Source: Verrucomicrobiales bacterium (lineage in GTDB: Bacteria; Verrucomicrobiota; Verrucomicrobiia; Verrucomicrobiales; DEV007). From it: DNA of 8,142 nt. Under the pieces are notes generated by a model, which saw only the letters and a list, made by a program, of their open reading frames with translations, had not been told where the DNA came from and did not search any database. Position 1 is the stretch's first letter. Every line of letters starts with the position of its first letter. Shown piece after piece: positions 1 through 6,818 of this stretch. Location of the stretch: the NCBI GenBank assembly GCA_017991025.1, contig JAGNMT010000132.1, positions 1-8,142 of the forward strand, read 5' to 3'. Both the position numbers and the translations under genes were made by a program.

Positions 1-2
1 CC

Positions 3-845
3 TCCCTCGTTTCGATCCCACTGGGAAGCACTGAGGCCCATTTCATTTTTCAGGAATCGACGGCGGATTATCAGGAAGTGACCATTCAGGGCCAGGTCAC
101 CTATCGTATTTCAGACCCGAAGAAAGCGGCGGCCCTCCTCAACCATACGCTGGACAATCGCGGAGAGCGCTACGTCTCGAAGGATCCTGAAAAACTCCAA
201 CAACGCGTCGTCAACGCCATCAACGTCCTTGCGAAATCCCGCATTCAGAAATTGTCATTACGAGCGGCCATGACAGGCGGCGACAGCCTCGTCGGGGAAA
301 TGGAATCGGAACTCAGCGCCAGACAGGATATCCAGTCGCTCGGACTGGAGATTCTAGGGCTCTCTATCCTTGCAATCAAACCCACGCCGGACACGGCTAG
401 AGCGCTTGAGGCGGAGACTCGTGAACAGCTCTTGAAAGAGGCCGACGACGCCGTCTTCACGAGGCGTAACGCCTCGGTTGAGCACGAACGCTCGATCAAA
501 GAAAACGAACTGCGCACGGAACAGGCCGTTCAGGAGAAGCGGCACCAGATCGAAAAAGCCGACACGGCTCATCAAATCCAACTGGAGGAAAGCCGCTGCT
601 CGCTTGTCAATCTGGAGGCAGCAAACGCCCGCACCGGAGCGGATGCGCGGGCGTATGCTCTCGAAGCAGTTCTCAAAGCCATGGCTGCGTCTGATCCTCG
701 ACTGGTTCAGGTCCTGGCCTCGGTTAGCATGCAGCCCGATGCGCTCATCGCCGCTGCGATGGGTGAATTCGCCGCCAACGCCGATAAGATCGGCGAGCTC
801 AATCTTTCACCCGATCTTCTTCGCGATCTCCTCAAGAGGAAGTAG
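3..845 (+). CDS. SPFH/Band 7 domain protein (flotillin/prohibitin-like), 5' end outside window
   Basis: The reading frame is open from the left edge (first full codon at 3) to TAG at 843-845, giving 280 visible residues. A GTG at 78 is in frame, but the residues before it (…STADYQE, then VTIQGQVTYRISDP) continue the typical SPFH beta-strand pattern, so the true start lies upstream of the window. The SPFH fold covers roughly visible residues 1-140. It is followed by a highly charged Glu/Lys/Arg/Gln stretch, about 145-200, expected to form a coiled coil. The Ala-rich C-terminal tail ends in SPDLLRDLLKRK. Proteins of this family oligomerise at membranes as scaffolds for lipid domains or for proteases. 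Any N-terminal membrane anchor would be off-window. The next gene starts 15 nt downstream on the same strand, so the two are probably co-transcribed. The family call is firm; the specific role is unknown. Confidence 0.85.
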   Translation, partial: SLVSIPLGSTEAHFIFQESTADYQEVTIQGQVTYRISDPKKAAALLNHTLDNRGERYVSKDPEKLQQRVVNAINVLAKSRIQKLSLRAAMTGGDSLVGEMESELSARQDIQSLGLEILGLSILAIKPTPDTARALEAETREQLLKEADDAVFTRRNASVEHERSIKENELRTEQAVQEKRHQIEKADTAHQIQLEESRCSLVNLEAANARTGADARAYALEAVLKAMAASDPRLVQVLASVSMQPDALIAAAMGEFAANADKIGELNLSPDLLRDLLKRK

Positions 846-860
846 GAAAGAGCAGCAGAG

Positions 861-1805
861 GTGAAAAAGCGCTCGGAGAGAAAGATTGTCATCGTCACGC
901 GGGAAACGCGGATCGACGGTCTCCGTAAACGGTTCACCTCGGTCGATCAGCTTTCATTCTACGTCGAAAATAGGGGCGGAAAAATCCAGGACTACCTTGA
1001 TGAAGACCAGACTTACAAGAAATCGCTCGGATCGCTCGAGGACCTGCTCCTTCCGTGGGGACGGGTTCAGTTTCTCGACCGGGTCTACCTTCCTAATTTT
1101 GTCTTCGGCCCTGAGGACGTCGTCGTTGCGATTGGACAGGATGGTCTCGTCGCCAACACTTTGAAATACCTCACGGGAGGACAGCCGCTCATCGGCGTAA
1201 ATCCTGATCCGGCCCGCTGGGATGGAGCACTTCTCCCTTTCCATCTTCATCAAATCACCGGTGTGGTCCCGGAGGTCCTGAGTGGAAACTACCATTCGCG
1301 CGCTGTAACCATGGCTCAGGCGCGACTGAATGATGGTCAGGAGATTCTCGCCGTAAACGACTTTTTCATCGGCCAACGCACCCATACCTCGGCCCGCTAC
1401 TTCATTGAGTCAGGCGGGGTCACGGAGCAGCACTCCTCCAGTGGGGTCATCGTCTCGACAGGGCTTGGTTCAACGGGATGGCTCAAGAGCCTCATCCACG
1501 GTGCCGCAGCCATCGCGGCGGCGACCGGTAATGAGGGTGAGGTCAATTCTCAACCTGTGTATCTCCCGTGGGATGCCGAGAGCCTCTATTTCACCGTGCG
1601 CGAGCCCTTTCCGAGTCGACAGACCCAGTGCGACCTCGTCTTCGGCTCCGTCACCAGAGAACAACCCCTCCGGATCCGGTCGCTCATGCCGGAAAGCGGT
1701 GTGCTTTTCAGCGATGGCATCGAGGCTGACTTCCTCGAGTTTAACTCCGGGGCCGAAGCCGAGATTACCATTGCTCCAGTGAAGGGTAACCTCGTCGCCG
1801 GGTGA
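861..1805 (+). CDS. NAD kinase-fold protein with altered signature motifs
   Basis: This 314-residue protein starts at GTG 861; a weak AGGAAAG at 844-850 may serve as ribosome binding site. The order and spacing of motifs match the ATP-NAD kinase/diacylglycerol kinase superfamily. A GGDGT-like element appears as GQDGL (92-96, Asp94 kept). The NE/D element appears as NDFF (166-169). The TPTGSTAY loop appears as STGLGSTGW (199-207). A late DG occurs at 285-286 (FSDG). True NAD kinases phosphorylate NAD to NADP in the cytoplasm using polyphosphate or ATP. Here the second Gly and Thr of GGDGT, the Pro-Thr of the loop and its Tyr are replaced, so substrate or activity may differ. No signal peptide or membrane segment is visible. 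The tight spacing after the SPFH gene suggests a joint function. Fold confidence is good; catalytic function is open. Confidence 0.8.
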   Translation: MKKRSERKIVIVTRETRIDGLRKRFTSVDQLSFYVENRGGKIQDYLDEDQTYKKSLGSLEDLLLPWGRVQFLDRVYLPNFVFGPEDVVVAIGQDGLVANTLKYLTGGQPLIGVNPDPARWDGALLPFHLHQITGVVPEVLSGNYHSRAVTMAQARLNDGQEILAVNDFFIGQRTHTSARYFIESGGVTEQHSSSGVIVSTGLGSTGWLKSLIHGAAAIAAATGNEGEVNSQPVYLPWDAESLYFTVREPFPSRQTQCDLVFGSVTREQPLRIRSLMPESGVLFSDGIEADFLEFNSGAEAEITIAPVKGNLVAG

Positions 1806-1810
1806 TATTT

Positions 1811-2836
1811 TCAAGTCACCATTCCCCGTACGCGGATGTCGGGTCCGATCAGGGAAACTTCGACGTCCTTCAAACTTCCGACAATACCCTCGGTCGGGAT
1901 GAGTCGATGGTCACCGCCCCCAAAGACTGGCGCAAGGTAAAGGATGACTTCGTTCACAAGACCTTCCCTGAGGGCGTGCGTGAAGAGGCGTCCGCCGGAC
2001 TCCAGCATCACGGAGGCGACGCCGAGGTTTCCGAGGCGGGCAAGAGACTCCTTAAAGGTGATGCCCTCGTGAACGATGGTGCGGTTTGAATGAAAATCGG
2101 TGAAAAGCTTGTGAGTTTCCGGAAGATCCGGATCGGATGTCAAGATGACCCGCCAGGGCTGTTGGCGGCCTTCGGCCCATTTTCCCCGCAAGGTAAGGGC
2201 CGGGTTGTCGCGACGGAAAGTCTCACCGCCGACGAGAATCGCGTCACATTGACGGCGCCAGAACTGGACATCATCACGGGACTCCTTTGACGTCACCCAT
2301 TGACCTTCCCCGGGCGGGAGTGTGGTGCGACCGTCGAGAGTGATCGCGGTTTTCGCAATGACCCAGGGAAGTCCGGTCGTAATGTGGCGGGAGAAAAATC
2401 GAATGAGTTCGCGGGCATCTCTTTCCAAAACGCCGCAAGTCACCTCGACTCCGGCCTCACGAAGAAGATCGACCCCTTTCCCGGCATGGAGAGGATTTGG
2501 ATCCGTCGCTCCAATGACTACCCGGGTCAGGCCCGCCGCCAGGATCGCCCCGGTGCACGGCGGCGTACGGCCATGCGTGGAGCACGGTTCGAGCGTCACA
2601 TAGAGCGTCGCCCCTCTTGCCGCATCGGGACCGAACTGCCGCACGGCATCCCGGAGCGCGAGGACCTCGGCGTGGGGGTCGCCGGCTCGTTCATGCCACC
2701 CGCGCCCCAGCGTTTTCTCCTCGCGGACAATGACAGCGCCGACGGGCGGATTCGGACTCGTCAAACCCACCCCCTTCACCCCCTCCGCGAGAGCTTCTCG
2801 CATGTGCCTTTCGTCTGCGGATAGAAGGGTTTCCAT
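1811..2836 (-). CDS. ribD: Bifunctional riboflavin biosynthesis deaminase/reductase RibD
   Basis: RibD carries out steps two and three of riboflavin synthesis: deamination of the diaminopyrimidine intermediate, then NADPH-dependent reduction of its ribose side chain. I start it at ATG 2836, giving 341 residues, because METLL…HMREAL aligns with usual RibD N-termini. The frame stays open to an ATG at 2995, but that 53-residue extension does not look like RibD. The N-terminal deaminase has TSPNPPVGAVIV (26-37), the zinc ligands His55 with catalytic Glu57 (HAE), and PC at 84-85 with Cys94 (PCSTHGRTPPC). The C-terminal reductase has AKTAITLDGR (161-170), the ILVGGETFRRDNP segment (200-212) and LESGG (278-282). 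Length and both active sites are intact. The gene stands alone, without ribE/ribA/ribH beside it, and no FMN riboswitch was recognised upstream. Its stop lies 5 nt from that of the convergent kinase-like gene. Confidence 0.95.
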   Translation of the reverse strand: METLLSADERHMREALAEGVKGVGLTSPNPPVGAVIVREEKTLGRGWHERAGDPHAEVLALRDAVRQFGPDAARGATLYVTLEPCSTHGRTPPCTGAILAAGLTRVVIGATDPNPLHAGKGVDLLREAGVEVTCGVLERDARELIRFFSRHITTGLPWVIAKTAITLDGRTTLPPGEGQWVTSKESRDDVQFWRRQCDAILVGGETFRRDNPALTLRGKWAEGRQQPWRVILTSDPDLPETHKLFTDFHSNRTIVHEGITFKESLARLGNLGVASVMLESGGRLFTHALREGLVNEVILYLAPVFGGGDHRLIPTEGIVGSLKDVEVSLIGPDIRVRGMVT

Positions 2837-2904
2837 TTCTCGAATACTACATGGAAAGGAGATTTCCGCCACTGTTCCGTCCGTTCTCCCGAAAGTGCTT
2901 TGCG

Positions 2905-2943
2905 CGGGATCCGAATAACTTCTGGTTGCCATGAGTGATCCCG
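2905..2943. repeat. 7-bp inverted repeat in the ribD/methyltransferase divergent spacer
   Basis: CGGGATC at 2905-2911 pairs perfectly with GATCCCG at 2937-2943 across a 25-nt loop. It lies in the 209-nt spacer between the ribD start (2836) and the methyltransferase start (3046). It could be an operator or leader hairpin for ribD, but a repeat of this size can arise by chance. Apart from it I see no convincing promoter boxes, no riboswitch core and no remnant of another gene in this spacer. Confidence 0.3.
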
Positions 2944-3045
2944 GACCAATCCAGATTGGAGATACAGCAGGCGGAGCCGCGTGAAGCAACAACAAAACCG
3001 CAAAATAGCAGAGGAAGAATTTCTCTTCGCGGACTAGTCTGACCG

Positions 3046-3705
3046 GTGAAGTATCGCCAAGTCATTCCCGAGATTCTCGATTCTTTGCCGGCCGCTGACC
3101 CGCGAGCCCGCCGGGCGCGGAACGATTTGGCCCTTATTAATGCGATCATGGGGAACTATGCCTGGCTCGCGTCGCGAGTGGTGGCGTTGCGCGTCGGTGA
3201 AGGGCATCAGTGGGTCGAGATCGGCGCGGGTGATGGTCCTCTTGTCGCGGCACTACCTCCGGAAAAGCAGCGCGGCCTTCAGTTCACCGGTCTTGACTTC
3301 GCGCCGCGACCCGGTCATTGGCCCGCCGCCTGGGATTGGAGGGAGGGGGATTTGTTCGAAAACTTTGCGGAATCATTCGATAGTGCGAACCCCGTTGGTC
3401 TGCTCGCCAATCTGTTTCTCCACCACTTCGAACCCCCTCAACTCGCCACTCTGGGAAGCCTGATCAACTCCCGCGTGAACCACATCCTCTGCGTCGAACC
3501 GGCGCGCTACCGTCTTTTCCGTCTTCTCGGGTACGGACTTTTCCCTCTCGTCAATGCAGTGACCCGACACGATCTTCAGGTCAGTATCGGGGCCGGATTC
3601 CGACGCGGGGAGTTGGCCGGCGCACTCGGCCTTGATGCCTCGTGGCAGTTTCGCGAGACGGTGACGCTTCTCGGCGCGTATCGCTTTGAAGCATGGAAGG
3701 CATGA
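3046..3705 (+). CDS. Class I SAM-dependent methyltransferase
   Basis: The 219-residue protein starts at GTG 3046; a TGA in the same frame at 3040-3042 rules out a longer N-terminus. No clear Shine-Dalgarno is present. SAM-binding motif I is VEIGAGDG (57-64), followed by the acidic strand end GLDFAP (82-87), EGDLFE (100-105) and a LLANLFLHHFEP segment (119-130) at the motif IV position. These mark a Rossmann-fold class I methyltransferase, cytoplasmic and of about normal minimal length. The substrate cannot be read from sequence. Its stop overlaps the start of the FAD-dependent oxidoreductase gene (ATGA at 3702-3705), a sign of translational coupling. In my memory of bacterial genomes, similar methyltransferase/oxidoreductase pairs accompany type III polyketide synthases and act on alkylpyrone or alkylresorcinol-like products. 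No synthase is visible here, so this role is inference. Confidence 0.85.
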   Translation: MKYRQVIPEILDSLPAADPRARRARNDLALINAIMGNYAWLASRVVALRVGEGHQWVEIGAGDGPLVAALPPEKQRGLQFTGLDFAPRPGHWPAAWDWREGDLFENFAESFDSANPVGLLANLFLHHFEPPQLATLGSLINSRVNHILCVEPARYRLFRLLGYGLFPLVNAVTRHDLQVSIGAGFRRGELAGALGLDASWQFRETVTLLGAYRFEAWKA

Positions 3706-4733
3706 AACAGAATCCAGTAACCCTCGTGGGTGGCGGTATTGCCGGGCTCTCCCTAGGTATCGGACTCCGTCGGGCGGGGGTTCCGGTTACGTTGATTGAG
3801 GCATCGACCTATCCCCGCCATCGGGTCTGTGGTGAGTTCATTTCCGGAGTCTCGCAGGAGACGCTTAAACTACTGGGCGTAGAGGATCTGCTCGACGACG
3901 CCGAAATCTGCCGTGAGACCGTATGGCACGACAGGAGCGGCCCCGTTCTGCAAAAACCGCTTCCGATTCCGGCGCTGGGTATCTCGCGTTATCGCCTCGA
4001 TCAGCGCATGGCGGAACGATTCCGCGCCCTCGGTGGTGAATTAAGAGAGGGGGAACGTTTCCGGGATCTTGATACTCCCCGTGAAGGGTTTGTTTTCGCG
4101 ACCGGACGTCCGCGGGACATCTCCAGTCCCTGGCTCGGACTCAAGGGGCATCTCCTCGATTACCACCTCGGAACGGATCTCGAAATGCACCTCGGCGACG
4201 GCGGTTACATTGGTCTGAGCCGGATCGAAGACGGCCGCGTCAACGCCTGCGGGCTTTTCCGGCTGCGTGGCGAGTTAAAGTTAAATGGCAGCGAAGCCCT
4301 TGTCGTCTATTTGAAAGCTTGCGGACTTGAAAAGCTCGCCAGCCGCATCGCCGGGTCAAGCCTCGACCCGGACTCGCTCTCGGCCGTCAGTGCCTTTCAA
4401 TTTGGCCACCAGAACGGAGGAAGCGAGGCAATGCTGAGGCTCGGCGACCGGTTTTCCATCATCGGCCCGTTCACCGGTCATGGGATGAGTATGGCTTTCC
4501 AGTCCGCCGCGTTGGCTTTGCCATTTCTCGTTCACTACTCTCGCCGGGAAATGAGCTGGGGCGACCTCACTCGCGATTGCAACCGTCTTTTGAAACGCTC
4601 TTTCCAAAGGAGATTGGGCATCTCTCGCGTCGTCCACCCCTTTCTAACCTCATCCCTCGGACGCAGGGCGGTCATTGGTTTCGCCAAACGGGACTGGCTT
4701 CCTTTTTCACTCTTGTATCGGGCGACCCGGTGA
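3693..4733 (+). CDS. FAD-dependent oxidoreductase, geranylgeranyl reductase/PHBH-like
   Basis: The protein has 346 residues from ATG 3693. A second in-frame ATG at 3702 would give 343 residues and a 4-nt ATGA overlap with the methyltransferase stop. I list the longer form, but either start is possible. The N-terminal dinucleotide-binding motif is VGGGIAGLS (12-20), with Glu36 at the end of the second strand to hold the adenosine ribose. PRHRVCGEF (41-49) resembles the P-x-K/R-x-CG segment of geranylgeranyl reductases. GDRFSIIGPFTGHGM (251-265) aligns with the GDAAG…P-x-TG-x-G FAD motif that closes the fold. The family reduces or hydroxylates isoprenoid, quinone or aromatic polyketide substrates using FAD. 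With the coupled methyltransferase it probably tailors one small molecule. No transmembrane helix is evident; membrane association through hydrophobic C-terminal helices is possible. Confidence 0.87.
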   Translation: MEGMKQNPVTLVGGGIAGLSLGIGLRRAGVPVTLIEASTYPRHRVCGEFISGVSQETLKLLGVEDLLDDAEICRETVWHDRSGPVLQKPLPIPALGISRYRLDQRMAERFRALGGELREGERFRDLDTPREGFVFATGRPRDISSPWLGLKGHLLDYHLGTDLEMHLGDGGYIGLSRIEDGRVNACGLFRLRGELKLNGSEALVVYLKACGLEKLASRIAGSSLDPDSLSAVSAFQFGHQNGGSEAMLRLGDRFSIIGPFTGHGMSMAFQSAALALPFLVHYSRREMSWGDLTRDCNRLLKRSFQRRLGISRVVHPFLTSSLGRRAVIGFAKRDWLPFSLLYRATR

Positions 4734-4765
4734 ATCGCGTTGATACAGTTCCTTCGCCCCGGCTC

Positions 4766-5599
4766 TCACACAATCTGGCCGCCCTCGGGAACAAATTCAT
4801 CGTCAAAGTAGAGGCGATAACGCCCGAGACGGGAACGAAGTTTCAACTCGGCCCCGAAAGCGGCTGAGAGACTGAGCGAATTCAGGGCGCGCCGCTTTTC
4901 ACCCTGAGAGATCATGATTCCATCCTGGAGAACAAGGGCGTGGGTGATCGCCGGGATGATCTCCTCGACGTGGTGGGTAACAAGGAGGAGCGAACGAAAG
5001 GTCCCCTTTTGAGTCAGCTCCTCGATGAAATTCAAAAAGTGCTCCCGGGCAACCGGATCGAGCCCGGCGCAGGGCTCATCAAGGACGAGCATTTCCATGC
5101 GTTGTGCCATGAGCGCGCGCCCGATGAGGACGCGCTGGCGTTCACCCTGTGACATCGTGGCCCAGGATTGATCCCGAAGGTACCCGCAGTTCACTTTCTC
5201 CAGCGTCTTTTCGGCCGCTTTCCACTCATTCAGATCATCCGACTTCTGCCAGTAGTTCACCATCGCGTGCCGCCCCGAGAGGACAATATCGATTGCCGTT
5301 TCCTGGGGGTCAATCAGCTGGGAAATGCTGCTGCTGACAAATCCGATGCGTTTCCGCCAGTCGTCCCAGCTCTGTGAAGCGGAATTGACCGCGTCTTCGC
5401 GGCCGCGCATGTGCACCTCGCCGGTTGTTGGGGTGAGATAACCCATGAGCACGTTCAGGAGCGAAGTCTTGCCCGATCCGTTGCCCCCGAGAATGACCCA
5501 GTGCTGATCGCGCTCGACGGAAAGGTTGATCCCATCCAAAATTTTCCGTCCGTTCCGCTGGACGCTCACATTCTCCATTTCGAAAACCGGTGCTGCCAT
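4766..5599 (-). CDS. Soluble ABC-type ATPase of the YlmA/ModF type
   Basis: I start the gene at ATG 5599, giving 277 residues (MAAPVFEMENVSVQRNG…), where ABC domains normally begin. The open frame reaches ATG 5692 and ATG 5770. The 5692 start is preceded by a purine-rich GGGAGAGAGAGGAA tract, so a 31-residue longer product cannot be excluded. Visible motifs are Walker A GGNGSGKT (38-45), signature SQGERQR (150-156), Walker B MLVLDEP (170-176), D-loop AGLD (178-181) and the H-loop in VTHHVEE (207-213). The Q-loop position reads VSSS rather than a Gln, as I recall for ModF/YlmA-like proteins. No permease or binding protein lies next to it, so it may serve a distant transporter or act in a non-transport role. 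It is convergent with the FAD-dependent oxidoreductase gene (32-nt gap) and divergent from the transaldolase gene. Confidence 0.88.
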   Translation of the reverse strand: MAAPVFEMENVSVQRNGRKILDGINLSVERDQHWVILGGNGSGKTSLLNVLMGYLTPTTGEVHMRGREDAVNSASQSWDDWRKRIGFVSSSISQLIDPQETAIDIVLSGRHAMVNYWQKSDDLNEWKAAEKTLEKVNCGYLRDQSWATMSQGERQRVLIGRALMAQRMEMLVLDEPCAGLDPVAREHFLNFIEELTQKGTFRSLLLVTHHVEEIIPAITHALVLQDGIMISQGEKRRALNSLSLSAAFGAELKLRSRLGRYRLYFDDEFVPEGGQIV

Positions 5600-5603
5600 A
5601 GTT

Positions 5604-5621
5604 CGGAAGGCTAACGTTCCG
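5604..5621. repeat. Short inverted repeat immediately upstream of the ABC ATPase start
   Basis: CGGAA at 5604-5608 pairs with TTCCG at 5617-5621 around an 8-nt loop. On the minus strand this hairpin ends 4 nt before the chosen ATG (5599), where it would cover the ribosome-binding region. It is only 5 bp and may be chance. Confidence 0.25.
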
Positions 5622-5689
5622 TGAAGCGATTTCCACCGAAAATCGAACGAACCCGGTCTCCGAGGGAATTGTAAAATGCACAGGTAAAT

Positions 5690-5740
5690 CATTTCCTCTC
5701 TCTCCCTGAACAAATCGTGACCTTCCTCTCCCTGGAAATG
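5690..5740. repeat. Inverted repeat framing a pyrimidine/purine-rich tract between ABC ATPase and transaldolase
   Basis: CATTTCC at 5690-5696 pairs with GGAAATG at 5734-5740. Inside, TTCCTCTC occurs at 5693-5700 and again at 5723-5730, exactly 30 bp apart, and CTCTCCCTG occurs at 5700-5708 and 5726-5734. The tract sits in the 176-nt divergent spacer (5600-5775). It may be a shared control region or the leader of one of the two genes. A TACAAT hexamer reads on the minus strand at about 5670-5675 but lacks a good -35 partner. Confidence 0.35.
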
Positions 5741-5775
5741 CTGGACACCGGGCCAAAACACAAACACCATGTCCT

Positions 5776-6735
5776 ATGGCCAACCAACTTGAGCAACTAA
5801 AGCAGTACACGGTCGTCGTCGCTGACACGGGAGATTTCGAATCGATGCGGGAATATCAGCCGCAGGACGCGACGACAAACCCGTCACTTATCCTCAAGGC
5901 AGCGCAGCAGGAACACTATGCGCCCCTCGTTGATAGTGCCGTGCGCGACTTGAAGAGCTCCGGCCTTTCAGGGAACGGCCTCACCGGCGCGATCATTGAC
6001 CGGGTTCTCATCTCCTTCGGCAAAGAAATCCTCAAGATCGTGCCCGGGCGGGTCTCAACTGAGGTTGACGCACGACTCTCGTTTGACACACGGGGGACTC
6101 TCGACAAAGCCCGCGAACTCATCTCCCTCTACGAGGCCGACGGTATCCCGAGGGAACGGGTCCTCATCAAGATCGCCTCGACCTGGGAAGGGATAGAGGC
6201 GGCACGGATCCTGCAAAAAGAGAGCATTAACTGCAATCTCACGCTGATGTTTTCACTGGTTCAGGCAGTAGCCTGTGCCGAGGGCGGGATCAAATTGATC
6301 TCCCCCTTCGTTGGGCGGATCTACGACTGGTTCAAAAAAAGCACCGGCATAGAATATGTCGGTGCCGACGATCCGGGGGTACAGTCCGTGCGGCAAATTT
6401 ATAGCTACTACCGCAAGTTCGGATACAAAACCGAAGTCATGGGAGCCAGCTTCCGCAACACGAGCCAGATTCTCGAACTGGCTGGTTGCGATCTCCTCAC
6501 AATAGGAACCGGTCTTCTCGAAGAGCTCCAGAAAGCCGAAAGCCCGGTCGTGCGGAAATTAGGCCCCGATCTCGCGGGGAACGTGGAAATAAAGAAGCTC
6601 GACCTCGACGAAAAGACCTTCCGTTTCCTTCTCAACGAAGACGCGATGGCGACCGAAAAGACCGCCGAAGGCATCCGGGCCTTCTCCGCCGACATCGTGA
6701 AAATGGAGGCACTTATCACTTCGAAACTGCAGTAA
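5776..6735 (+). CDS. tal: Transaldolase, TalB type
   Basis: Transaldolase moves a dihydroxyacetone unit between sugar phosphates in the non-oxidative pentose phosphate pathway, in the cytoplasm. The 319 residues match the length of E. coli TalB (317), and the active-site residues fall at the same numbers. These are Asp17, Asn35 in DATTNPS (31-37), Glu96 in STEV, Schiff-base Lys132 in LIKIASTWEG (130-139), Thr156 in NLT and Phe178 in SPF. MGASFRNTSQI (222-232) is also conserved. One departure is LTIGTGLLEEL (241-251), where most relatives have a Pro-containing TI-x-P-x-LL segment. The start is ATG 5776. An out-of-frame ATG at 5769 would encode only seven residues before TGA at 5790-5792 and is not favoured. 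No Shine-Dalgarno is visible. Confidence 0.96.
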   Translation: MANQLEQLKQYTVVVADTGDFESMREYQPQDATTNPSLILKAAQQEHYAPLVDSAVRDLKSSGLSGNGLTGAIIDRVLISFGKEILKIVPGRVSTEVDARLSFDTRGTLDKARELISLYEADGIPRERVLIKIASTWEGIEAARILQKESINCNLTLMFSLVQAVACAEGGIKLISPFVGRIYDWFKKSTGIEYVGADDPGVQSVRQIYSYYRKFGYKTEVMGASFRNTSQILELAGCDLLTIGTGLLEELQKAESPVVRKLGPDLAGNVEIKKLDLDEKTFRFLLNEDAMATEKTAEGIRAFSADIVKMEALITSKLQ

Positions 6736-6766
6736 GTCGCAGCGTCTCACCCTTTCCCCCGTATCT

Positions 6767-6812
6767 CCGGAAGCCCGTTCCGGCCCGCCGACCGGGTTCC
6801 GCCGATTCCCGG
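6767..6812. terminator. Paired GC-rich hairpins between convergent genes
   Basis: Between the transaldolase stop (6735) and the stop of the small exported-protein gene (6819) lie two hairpins. The first is CCGGAA/TTCCGG at 6767-6772 and 6778-6783 with a 5-nt loop. The second is CCGGG/CCCGG at 6792-6796 and 6808-6812 with an 11-nt loop. Neither is followed by a T tract on either strand. They could be 3'-end stabilisers or a weak bidirectional terminator. Confidence 0.35.
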
Positions 6813-6818
6813 CTCCGT

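Noticed and set aside
78..845. GTG 78 as the start of the SPFH gene
   Set aside because: The frame is open to the window edge, and the residues before 78 fit the SPFH domain, so the gene begins upstream.
2931..2984. 17-codon open frame upstream of the methyltransferase (MSDPGPIQIGD…)
   Set aside because: It is too short, has no ribosome binding site, and is not a synthase C-terminus, because a TAA lies in frame just upstream.
2837..2995. N-terminal extension of RibD from ATG 2995
   Set aside because: The extra 53 residues do not resemble RibD. METLL at 2836 matches the usual distance to the TSPNPPVG motif.
2837..3045. FMN riboswitch upstream of ribD
   Set aside because: The conserved FMN-element segments were not found on the minus strand; only a 7-bp inverted repeat is present.
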